Assembly: GCA_045654565.1 (NCBI GenBank)
Contig: JAZONP010000127.1
Coordinates: 1 to 35,851, forward strand
Reading direction: 5' to 3'
Source of the DNA: UBA1189 sp045654565
Lineage (GTDB): Bacteria; Bacteroidota; Bacteroidia; Bacteroidales; Bacteroidaceae
Length of the DNA stretch: 35,851 nt
The notes under the pieces were generated by a model that was not told the DNA's origin, searched no databases, and saw nothing but the letters and a program-made list of their open reading frames with translations. Positions 7,031 to 13,918 of this stretch are shown piece by piece. Numbering within the stretch: position 1 is the stretch's first letter; each line of letters starts with the position of its first letter. Both the position numbers and the translations under genes were made by a program.

Positions 7031-9130
7031 TTATTCGCAGTGAATCTCAAACGTACTTGCAGGAAGCCCCTCGCCATTTACAAGATTGGCGCGTGTAAAG
7101 GGTTGCCATCCATAGCGAGCACGTATGGGGCGTTTTACTTGTTTGCTTTGCAGACGTATGGTGTTGCCCTTGATCTCAATCTCGTCAGCGGGATAGTATA
7201 AACCATGCTCATCGGCAATCTCGAATGTACGCAATGAGGTCCCATCAGCAGCACGCATCTCTTTGGCATAGTCAAAGGTGAGCACGATGCTCTTTCCTCT
7301 ATTCTTGGCACTGAGGATGGCAGGGCCTGAGGGTACTAACTTCTTGTAACCATAGTCGTGGTGCAGTGCTATGCGGCCGAGACGTTCTCCGATGGGACGC
7401 TTGTCGCGTGGATGTACATCTAATGAATCGCCCTTGTCGCTCGATACGGCCATCTCGCAATGGTCAATCTCTTCTGCCAACTGACGCTGTACGTCGCGGA
7501 AGTGGGGCCATGAGGGACGATTGATGCTGGATAGCTGCACGAAGTGGAAGGGCATCTCTTCATCGTTCCATGCACGACGCCAACTGCTGACGAGGGCAGG
7601 GAACTCGGTAGCAAAGAGTTCCACGTTGTGGGCATTTGACTCGCCTTGATACCAGATGACACCACGCAGAGGGAAGCCCGCCAAAGGAGCGATGCCGGCT
7701 TCGTAGAGATAGCAAGGCTCATAGGGATGGCGTTGCATGGGGTTCTTGCTCAACTGTATGTTGTATGCTCCGCGACCTCTCACCCAGTCTTGAATACGGT
7801 CGTTACGCTTCCAATCGGTGAGGATATCTACCAGTTCGGGGTGAAACTCAATAGTCTTTCGGTCAATGAATGATTCGATGGGAGCTCCGCCTACGGCGTT
7901 GCAGATAAGTCCTACGGGAATGTCAAGCGAGTCGGCCAACATGGCGCCGAAGTGGTAGGCGATAGCCGAGAAGTGGGGAGCGTTGTCCGGTGTGAGAGCA
8001 GCCCACTGGGTCGGTACATAGTAGTCAAGGCGGTTGAGTGCAGCGAGCGAGGTACTATCCCACAACACTGCGTCTGTGTATACACGTGGACGCATGTCGT
8101 AGACGCGTAGGTTTTTCTTGGTGAGTGCTTCGTCGATGTTGGCTTGTGCATTGGTTGCTTGGCGCAGCATAAACACCATGTTGGACTGGCCCGAGCAGAG
8201 CCATACCTCGCCTACGAGGATGTCAGTAAGAGTGATTTCTGTCTCCTTGTCACTGACAGTGAGCGTTAGAGGTACGCTTGTGGCCTTGCGGGCTTTGAAG
8301 GTAATCTCCCATGAACCATCAGGCTCCGTGGTAGTACGTTGCTTCTCCTTGCCCAATGTCGCGGTAATCTTACGTCCGGCATTGGCTGTGCCGCGCAGGA
8401 CAAATGGCTTGTCTCGCTGTATCACCATATTGCTGCTATAGATGGCAGGGAGTTTTAGTCCTCCATAGTTTCCTGTCATGGCTGAGTAGACCGTTTCTGC
8501 CAATATTTCGGCACCTTCTGCATCGGGGAGAAGAGCATCGGCAAAGAGGTCGGGGCGATGATAAAGAGGCTCGTGCAGGTCAATCAAATGTGCATCGGCC
8601 AACAGTGCCACCTCTTCGATAGCCTGCTGGATCTGAGCATGCCAATCACGTGTACCCGATTGGAAACGACGATGCCCATGGAAGATGGGTGTCATGCGGC
8701 ATACCCATACCTCGACGTTGGGATTGGCTTCACGCAAGGTCTCGATGAGGGCAAGGTAGTCGGGGATGAACTCATCACGGTAGTTGGGCCAGTTGCGTGG
8801 GTCGGTGTCGTTGAGGCCGAGGTGTATGATGGCCTTGTCGGGAGCAAAAGCGATGGCGTCGCGATAGGCCTGTTGCTGTGTGTAGGGGCGGTGGCCATGG
8901 TTAAGGAGGGTGGCTCCTGAATGGCCGAAGTTGCGTACTTCATAATCCTCGCCTAACATCTCGCCCAAGCGAGTCGGGTAGGAGGTCACGTTGGGATTGC
9001 TATGCCCATAGCCGTAGGTGACGCTATTGCCAATACAAGCAACGCGGATGGGCTGGCGGGCTTGCAGTGTTGTGAATCCAATGCAGAACACTAATAGAGT
9101 GCATAGACTTTTAAGGATAGTGTGTCTCAT
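7031..9130 (-). CDS. Two-domain SGNH hydrolase / sialate O-acetylesterase
   Basis: 699 residues with an N-terminal signal peptide (MRHTILKSLCTLLVFCIGFTTLQA). Domain 1 (about 27-220) is an SGNH/GDSL esterase: block I is CIGNSVTYGYG with the nucleophile S36, then HLGLNDTDP, with a final Asp-His in LIDLHEP. Domain 2 (about 228-690) is a sialic-acid-specific acetylesterase (SASA/DUF303) with WLCSGQSNM around residue 310 and GVIWYQGESN around 495. Such enzymes remove O-acetyl groups from sialic acids or plant glycans in the periplasm, and the two-esterase architecture is common in gut Bacteroidales. It follows rsgA after 59 bp with no obvious promoter of its own. No sialidase or SusCD genes lie nearby, so the substrate is not indicated by context. 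Confidence 0.9.
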   Translation of the reverse strand: MRHTILKSLCTLLVFCIGFTTLQARQPIRVACIGNSVTYGYGHSNPNVTSYPTRLGEMLGEDYEVRNFGHSGATLLNHGHRPYTQQQAYRDAIAFAPDKAIIHLGLNDTDPRNWPNYRDEFIPDYLALIETLREANPNVEVWVCRMTPIFHGHRRFQSGTRDWHAQIQQAIEEVALLADAHLIDLHEPLYHRPDLFADALLPDAEGAEILAETVYSAMTGNYGGLKLPAIYSSNMVIQRDKPFVLRGTANAGRKITATLGKEKQRTTTEPDGSWEITFKARKATSVPLTLTVSDKETEITLTDILVGEVWLCSGQSNMVFMLRQATNAQANIDEALTKKNLRVYDMRPRVYTDAVLWDSTSLAALNRLDYYVPTQWAALTPDNAPHFSAIAYHFGAMLADSLDIPVGLICNAVGGAPIESFIDRKTIEFHPELVDILTDWKRNDRIQDWVRGRGAYNIQLSKNPMQRHPYEPCYLYEAGIAPLAGFPLRGVIWYQGESNAHNVELFATEFPALVSSWRRAWNDEEMPFHFVQLSSINRPSWPHFRDVQRQLAEEIDHCEMAVSSDKGDSLDVHPRDKRPIGERLGRIALHHDYGYKKLVPSGPAILSAKNRGKSIVLTFDYAKEMRAADGTSLRTFEIADEHGLYYPADEIEIKGNTIRLQSKQVKRPIRARYGWQPFTRANLVNGEGLPASTFEIHCE

Positions 9131-9189
9131 AGCATGTTATTTTAATGATTTGGTGTAAGTCGGTCTGCGAACGTTTTGTCGGTAGCCAA

Positions 9190-10122
9190 TCAATATCCCT
9201 CACGGTATTTGCCCTCCTCTTTGTCGTCAAGCATGCTCAGGTATGAAGCGTAGCGTGACTGGCTGATGCGGCTCTCTTCGACGGCTTGGCGCACAGCACA
9301 ATGGGGCTCATGAGTGTGGGTGCAGTTGCCGTAGCGACAGTCTGCAGAGATGGCAAATATCTCACGGAAGTAGTGCCCGATTTCCTCTTCCTCCATATCG
9401 AAGGTGCCGAAACCCTTAACACCTGGTGTGTCGATGAGCCATCCATTGTCGTCGAAGGGGAACATTTCGGAGAAGGTGGTGGTGTGCATTCCTGTGTTGT
9501 GGCGCTCAGAGATCTCGCCTGTGCGCAAGCGAAGATCGGGCAGTAGGGCATTGATGAGCGTGCTCTTGCCTACACCCGAATTACCCGAGAGTAGGGTGGT
9601 TTTGCCCGATAGGGCAGCGTGCACCTCGTCGAGTCCTTGATTGTTGAGTGCCGAGACGCATGAACAGTCGTAGCCGATGCTGCGATACAAGTGTACGATG
9701 GCTTCAAGATAGCGGCGCTCGGCCTCGTCGTAGCGGTCCACCTTGTTGAATACTATGTGAACGGGAATACGGTATGCCTCGGCAGTAGCGAGGAAACGAT
9801 CGATAAAGGTTGTTGAGGTTTCGGGGTAGTTGATGGTCACGATGAGCAGGCACATGTCGACATTGGCGGCAAGGATGTGTGACTGCTTTGAGAGGTTTGA
9901 GGCGCGGCGTATGATGTAGTTGCGGCGCTCCTCGATATCTGTGATATAAGCAATGCCATCGGTGGGCTCAGTGAGCACAACCCTGTCGCCTACAGCCACA
10001 GGGTTGGTGCTACGTATGCCTTTGAGTCGGAAGTTGCCCTTGATGCGGCAATCGATGAAGTTGCCTTCATCGGTCTTCACGATATACTGACTACCTGTAT
10101 TCTTGATTACAAGTCCAAGCAT
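9190..10122 (-). CDS. rsgA: Ribosome small subunit-dependent GTPase A
   Basis: 310 residues. It is a circularly permuted GTPase that helps mature the 30S subunit. An N-terminal OB-fold (residues 1-70) is followed by the permuted G motifs: G4 N126-K-V-D129, G1 GNSGVGKST (180-188) and G3 DTPG (231-234). The C-terminal zinc knuckle is formed by C262, C267, a histidine of HTHEPH and C275. The order G4-G1-G3 is diagnostic. It lies downstream of frr on the same strand, separated by a long low-complexity inverted repeat, so readthrough from frr is likely but may be attenuated. The start MLGLVIKNTGS matches the family. Confidence 0.97.
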   Translation of the reverse strand: MLGLVIKNTGSQYIVKTDEGNFIDCRIKGNFRLKGIRSTNPVAVGDRVVLTEPTDGIAYITDIEERRNYIIRRASNLSKQSHILAANVDMCLLIVTINYPETSTTFIDRFLATAEAYRIPVHIVFNKVDRYDEAERRYLEAIVHLYRSIGYDCSCVSALNNQGLDEVHAALSGKTTLLSGNSGVGKSTLINALLPDLRLRTGEISERHNTGMHTTTFSEMFPFDDNGWLIDTPGVKGFGTFDMEEEEIGHYFREIFAISADCRYGNCTHTHEPHCAVRQAVEESRISQSRYASYLSMLDDKEEGKYREGY

Positions 10123-10126
10123 AACT

Positions 10127-10224
10127 AAAGTTGAAAGTGCAAAGATGAAAGATGGATGTTTTATCCACTCGGGCAGATGTGCTCAATGGTTGAGGTTCTC
10201 ATCTTTCATCTTTCAACTTTCATC
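10127..10224. repeat. Low-complexity inverted repeat between frr and rsgA
   Basis: Arms made of GAAAGTT/GAAAGAT words: AAAGTTGAAAG (10127-10137) and AAGATGAAAGATG (10142-10154) pair with CTTTCAACTTT (10210-10220) and CATCTTTCATCTT (10200-10212). The whole junction between two co-oriented genes is occupied by it. No T-run typical of a terminator follows. Confidence 0.75.
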
Positions 10225-10229
10225 TCGTA

Positions 10230-10781
10230 TTACACGGTCATGATTTCCTTTTCCTTGTCAGCGTAGAGATCGTCTACCTTCTTGATGAACTTGTCGTGCA
10301 GCTTTTGGAGCTTCTCCTCGCCATCCTTTTGTACATCCTCGGGCATACCTTCTTTTACGGCTTTCTTCAGTGCATCGATGCAGTCGCGGCGAGCATTGCG
10401 GATACTGATTTTGGCGTGCTCAGCCACCTCCTTACACTGCTTGGCAAGCTGCTTACGGCGCTCCTCAGTGAGAGGGGGGATGCCGAGGCGGATAATCTCA
10501 CCGTTGTTTTCGGGCATGATGCCTACGGGTGAGTCGATGATAGCCTTCTCGATGACACGGATCATGTTCTTGTCCCAAGGCTTGATGGCGATGGTGCGTG
10601 CATCGGGAGTGGTCACTGAAGCTACATTGCTCAAGGGCACCATGCTGCCGTATGAGTCTACACGGATGCCATCGAGGATGCGGATGTTCGCTTTGCCGGC
10701 ACGGATGCGGGCGAGTTCGTCTTCAACGTGGAGGATGGCCATTTCCATCATCTCCTGTGCTTCGTTCAAGTATTCTTGCAT
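10230..10781 (-). CDS. frr: Ribosome recycling factor
   Basis: 183 residues from ATG 10781. The extended frame to 10844 is rejected because family members start MxEYLNEAQ-like and a promoter box lies inside the extension. RRF splits post-termination ribosomes together with EF-G. The sequence has the typical helix I (EMAILHVEDELARIRAGKANIRILDGIRVDSYG), the beta/alpha domain 2 (VTTPDARTIAIKPWDK), IPPLTEERRKQL, and the long C-terminal helices (SIRNARRDCIDALKK). Its promoter box is at 10814-10821. It is the first gene of the frr-rsgA(-esterase) run. Confidence 0.97.
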   Translation of the reverse strand: MQEYLNEAQEMMEMAILHVEDELARIRAGKANIRILDGIRVDSYGSMVPLSNVASVTTPDARTIAIKPWDKNMIRVIEKAIIDSPVGIMPENNGEIIRLGIPPLTEERRKQLAKQCKEVAEHAKISIRNARRDCIDALKKAVKEGMPEDVQKDGEEKLQKLHDKFIKKVDDLYADKEKEIMTV

Positions 10782-10813
10782 GTTCTTACTGTTTAATGTG
10801 ATTATAGGTGATT

Positions 10814-10821
10814 CAAAGGTA
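10814..10821 (-). promoter_or_regulatory. Promoter -7 box of frr
   Basis: Minus-strand TACCTTTG, 32 bp before the frr ATG at 10781; it is divergent from the VTC-gene promoter. Confidence 0.6.
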
Positions 10822-10927
10822 GGCGGTTTTTTTCTTTTTTGCAATAGTTTACGTTCATTATGTATAACAAAGAGGCTATTTGGCGCTTTTTTTGTCGGTT
10901 TTTATTCGTTGGTTCCGAAAAAAACGC

Positions 10928-10935
10928 TACATTTG
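10928..10935 (+). promoter_or_regulatory. Promoter -7 box of the VTC-domain gene
   Basis: TACATTTG within ACGCTACATTTGCAC, 28 bp before the ATG at 10964. The same block recurs before the DUF2490 gene (12525-12539), suggesting shared control. Confidence 0.6.
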
Positions 10936-10963
10936 CACATGTTCGCTTCGTGCGCTTGATATC

Positions 10964-11725
10964 ATGGAACAACAAATATTGCATCTGCTCGACCAATTGC
11001 CTCCTATCTCTTTGGATGATATGAGCGGAATCAAACTGATGAATCGTATAGACAAGAAATACTTGGCAACGATTAGTCAGTTGGAACAGTTGCTTGTGAT
11101 GGCACAAGGTAAGTACATGGTGCAGCAGATAGAGGGCAAACGTTACAATCGTTATCACACTATTTATCTTGATACTCCCGACGAGGAGATGTATACAATG
11201 CACCATAATGGGCGTCTTGTGCGTCAGAAGGTGCGTGTGCGCACCTATCTTGACTCGGGTGATACTTTTCTCGAAGTGAAGAACAAGAATAATCATGGGC
11301 GTACGAAGAAGAAACGTATCACCGTGAATGGTATACATACGTTGCACGAGGATGGTGGCGATGCTCTATTGGCAAAGCATTCTAACTATCTGTTGTCAGA
11401 CCTTGTACCGAAGGTCGAGAATCGTTTTGAGCGCATAACTCTTGTTAATATGGCCAAGACTGAGCGTCTCACGATTGACTGTCATGTAAAGTTTCACCAT
11501 TGCGAAACGGATATTCAGGACACTTTTGATCGCCTCGTGATTATCGAGCTCAAGCGTGATGGAAATGTCTATTCTCCGGTGAAGGATCTATTGCGAGAAT
11601 TACGTATCAAGCCCTCGGGTTTTAGCAAATATTGTATAGGTTCGGCACTTACCAAGCCTACGCTGAAGCGTAATCGCTTCAAACCGCGTTTTAAGAAAAT
11701 TGATAAACTATTAAAAAGATACTAA
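10964..11725 (+). CDS. VTC-domain (polyphosphate polymerase-like) protein
   Basis: 253 residues from ATG 10964; the longer frame from 10880 overlaps the promoter and is rejected. It has the triphosphate-tunnel pattern of the VTC domain. Visible elements are RIDKKY (28-33), YNRYHTIYLDT (61-71), and basic strand residues R91 and R93 in KVRVRTY. They continue with FLEVKNK (E104, K106, K108), KKKR (115-118), IIELKRDG (E195, K197) and KPSGFSKY with K222. In yeast Vtc4, equivalent Lys/Arg/Glu residues bind polyphosphate and metal, and here the set looks complete. It is cytoplasmic by sequence. It sits 3 bp upstream of a DUF4956 membrane protein, a pairing widely seen in bacteria. The polymerase activity is inferred from fold, not shown; another phosphotransfer reaction is possible. 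Confidence 0.9.
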   Translation: MEQQILHLLDQLPPISLDDMSGIKLMNRIDKKYLATISQLEQLLVMAQGKYMVQQIEGKRYNRYHTIYLDTPDEEMYTMHHNGRLVRQKVRVRTYLDSGDTFLEVKNKNNHGRTKKKRITVNGIHTLHEDGGDALLAKHSNYLLSDLVPKVENRFERITLVNMAKTERLTIDCHVKFHHCETDIQDTFDRLVIIELKRDGNVYSPVKDLLRELRIKPSGFSKYCIGSALTKPTLKRNRFKPRFKKIDKLLKRY

Positions 11726-11728
11726 ACT

Positions 11729-12469
11729 ATGGGAAACCTATTAAGCCTTGTTGCAGGAGGTGCCAAAGCTGCCCTTGCTGCAGCAGAAGAATTCGATTTA
11801 GACGTGTTATCTGCAGCTGATAGTCTGACAGTACCTATGTGGGCAGATTGGAATGGGCTCACCCAACTCATCCTACGTTTCCTGCTCAATGTGGTAGTGG
11901 TGGCGTTCATAGCTCGTGTGTTCTACTACCCCAAGAGCAAGCGTCGCGACTATTTTGTGACCTTTATCCTCATTGCAATCAGTATATTCTTGATTATCTA
12001 TCTGATGGGAGGCGTGAAACTGAAGACAGGTGTCGCTTTGGGTCTGTTTGCTATATTTGGTATCATTCGTTATCGTACGGAATCGGTGCCCATCCGTGAG
12101 ATGACTTACCTTTTCCTTATTATTGCTGTGAGTACCATCAATGCATTGGATTCTAGCATAAGCTATGTTGAATTGTTGGCTACCAACCTCTTGTTTATCA
12201 TTTCAATATGGGCGATGGAGAGCAATCGTTGGGTGAAGCATGTGGCCAGTAAGTTGGTGATGTATGATAATATTGCTCTGATCACTCCCGAGAAGGAACC
12301 AGAACTTATTGAGGATCTGAAGAAGCGCACTGGGCTGGATATCCTCCGTGTTGAGGTGGGGGCCATAGACTTCTCTAAAGATACGGCAATGGTGAAGATT
12401 TACTACGAACCCTTGACCAATGAAGTGAATAGTGTAAATCATATAGGCCGTCTGCCCAAAGTGAGTTGA
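11729..12469 (+). CDS. DUF4956 family membrane protein
   Basis: 246 residues. After an amphipathic N-terminus (1-45) come about five hydrophobic segments near residues 46-64, 77-93, 102-113, 125-140 and 148-163. The family hallmark FGIIRYRTESVPIREM is at about 110-124. A soluble C-terminal domain of about 80 residues (from about 165) follows, ending VNHIGRLPKVS. The gene starts 3 bp after the stop of the VTC-domain gene, so the two are one transcript and probably one complex. DUF4956 proteins are repeatedly found with VTC-domain proteins and with CotH or Cthe_2159-type proteins. The membrane role is unproven; export or anchoring of the product made by the VTC protein is a reasonable inference. 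Confidence 0.93.
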   Translation: MGNLLSLVAGGAKAALAAAEEFDLDVLSAADSLTVPMWADWNGLTQLILRFLLNVVVVAFIARVFYYPKSKRRDYFVTFILIAISIFLIIYLMGGVKLKTGVALGLFAIFGIIRYRTESVPIREMTYLFLIIAVSTINALDSSISYVELLATNLLFIISIWAMESNRWVKHVASKLVMYDNIALITPEKEPELIEDLKKRTGLDILRVEVGAIDFSKDTAMVKIYYEPLTNEVNSVNHIGRLPKVS

Positions 12470-12527
12470 TGCCCGATTATTTTTCTGCGTAACAGAACTT
12501 TTTCAAAATCTTTTCAGAATTGGACGT

Positions 12528-12535
12528 TACATTTG
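12528..12535 (+). promoter_or_regulatory. Promoter -7 box of the DUF2490 gene
   Basis: TACATTTG within ACGTTACATTTGCAC, 19 bp before the ATG at 12555. It matches the VTC-gene promoter block at 14 of 15 positions. Confidence 0.6.
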
Positions 12536-12554
12536 CACGAAAAGAGTAGAAACT

Positions 12555-13430
12555 ATGAAAAGTATCAAACGAATTTTAGGCACAGGATGCCTATTGTTGG
12601 CGACCTCGGTGATGGTAGCACAAAAAAGTGATTTTGGTGTATGGGCAAGCATCGAGGGCTCGACCAAACTCAACAAACAATTGGAACTTTCGTTGGAAGC
12701 TGAGTACCGCACGCAAGATATGTCGTCGATGACCGAGCGTATTGCCACAGGCTTTAGTCTCTCCTATAAAAACAAGAACTTTCTGCCCTTCCTCAAGGCG
12801 GATGTAGGCTACACCTTTATGTCTATGAACTATTTGGGCGAGACGACCATCAAGTACGAGACCGAGGAGGACGGCAGCTATGAGTTGGATGGTGCGGGTA
12901 ACCCGATTCCTAAGCACATGAATGTAGATGATGCCTATTGGGTAGCTCGTCATCGTTTCACTGCTTCACTTACGGGTTCTGTCAAGTGGGGACGTTTCAA
13001 GTTTTCACTGCGCGAACGCTATCAGTTTACTCATCGTATGAGAAGCTATTGCGACCGTACGCGCTGGTACTATGACCCATTCCACGCTATAGCAGGTACT
13101 TCCGAGTATTATATTGATGAAGACCCCGAGAGTGATGATTACAGCTACATGACGGACGAGAAGAAATCCAAGAGTGACCACAAGCTCCGTTCTCGTCTTG
13201 CGGTGAGCTACGACATCAAGAAATGTCCGTTCGAGCCTTTTGCCGAGGTAGAGGTATACAACGAATTGGATAATGCCTTTGCCTACGACAAGATACGCTA
13301 TACCGTGGGTACAGAATACAAAATAAACAAGGAGCATAAACTGAAACTATATTATCGCTACCAAGACTATGCTGATATAGATGAGGTGAGTGGTCACGTC
13401 TTGGGTATTGGCTATGCCTTTGAATTCTAA
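12555..13430 (+). CDS. DUF2490-like outer-membrane beta-barrel protein
   Basis: 291 residues. It has a signal peptide (MKSIKRILGTGCLLLATSVMVAQ). The mature part shows alternating hydrophobic/polar beta strands throughout (LELSLEAEYRT, FKFSLRERYQFTHRM, LKLYYRYQDY) and a C-terminal strand VLGIGYAFEF ending in Phe, as in outer-membrane barrels. The WASIEGSTKLNKQLELSLEAEYR opening is typical of DUF2490 proteins. It is the third gene of the VTC/DUF4956 cluster, with an internal promoter at 12528. It could provide an outer-membrane route or anchor for the cluster's product; this is inference from position only. Confidence 0.8.
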   Translation: MKSIKRILGTGCLLLATSVMVAQKSDFGVWASIEGSTKLNKQLELSLEAEYRTQDMSSMTERIATGFSLSYKNKNFLPFLKADVGYTFMSMNYLGETTIKYETEEDGSYELDGAGNPIPKHMNVDDAYWVARHRFTASLTGSVKWGRFKFSLRERYQFTHRMRSYCDRTRWYYDPFHAIAGTSEYYIDEDPESDDYSYMTDEKKSKSDHKLRSRLAVSYDIKKCPFEPFAEVEVYNELDNAFAYDKIRYTVGTEYKINKEHKLKLYYRYQDYADIDEVSGHVLGIGYAFEF

Positions 13431-13450
13431 ATGGTGAATCGACCGAAACT

Positions 13451-13918
13451 ATGAAACGACCTGTCTACCTGTTTTTAGCCATATTATTCGCCTCGGCTAT
13501 GCAGATGAGAGCACAGCAGATGGCGGTGGCTCTGAGTGATGGCAACGAATTGAAATTTGAGGAGAACTATACCTCTTGTAAGATAACTTTCTCGGATGGC
13601 CAGATGCTGCTCCATGTTGATGGCGCGGTGAAAAAAACATTCGGCATCAAAGATATCAGCCGAATCTATTTCTATTCTGTTGATGCGGGTGTAGATGAAC
13701 TGCAAGGCAAGGATGTTGTGACCTATTCTGCCGCTACCGAAGAACTTCTCGTTCATGCCCAGCCAGGCACTGTTGTGGCCGTATATCATGCCAATGGAGC
13801 ATTGGTGTTGGAACGAATGCAGACCATTGCGGCTACTCCCGTCAGTGTGGCCCACCTGCCTGCAGGCACCTATGTGGCTGTTGTCGGTAACGTAACCCTT
13901 AAATTTGTGAAGCGATGA
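13451..13918 (+). CDS. Small secreted protein with possible T9SS-like C-terminal domain
   Basis: 155 residues with a signal peptide (MKRPVYLFLAILFASAMQMRAQ). The N-terminal half contains LKFEENYTSCKITFSDGQML...GIKDISRIYF. This pattern recurs at the start of the next protein and in many secreted Bacteroidales proteins. The C-terminal 60 residues (VVAVYHANGALVLERMQT ... LPAGTYVAVVGNVTLKFVKR) resemble the beta-sandwich sorting domain of the type IX secretion system, though the match is by eye. Its TGA overlaps the ATG of the beta-helix protein (ATGA), so the two are translationally coupled. Function unknown; a surface protein of the VTC/DUF4956 cluster. Confidence 0.75.
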   Translation: MKRPVYLFLAILFASAMQMRAQQMAVALSDGNELKFEENYTSCKITFSDGQMLLHVDGAVKKTFGIKDISRIYFYSVDAGVDELQGKDVVTYSAATEELLVHAQPGTVVAVYHANGALVLERMQTIAATPVSVAHLPAGTYVAVVGNVTLKFVKR

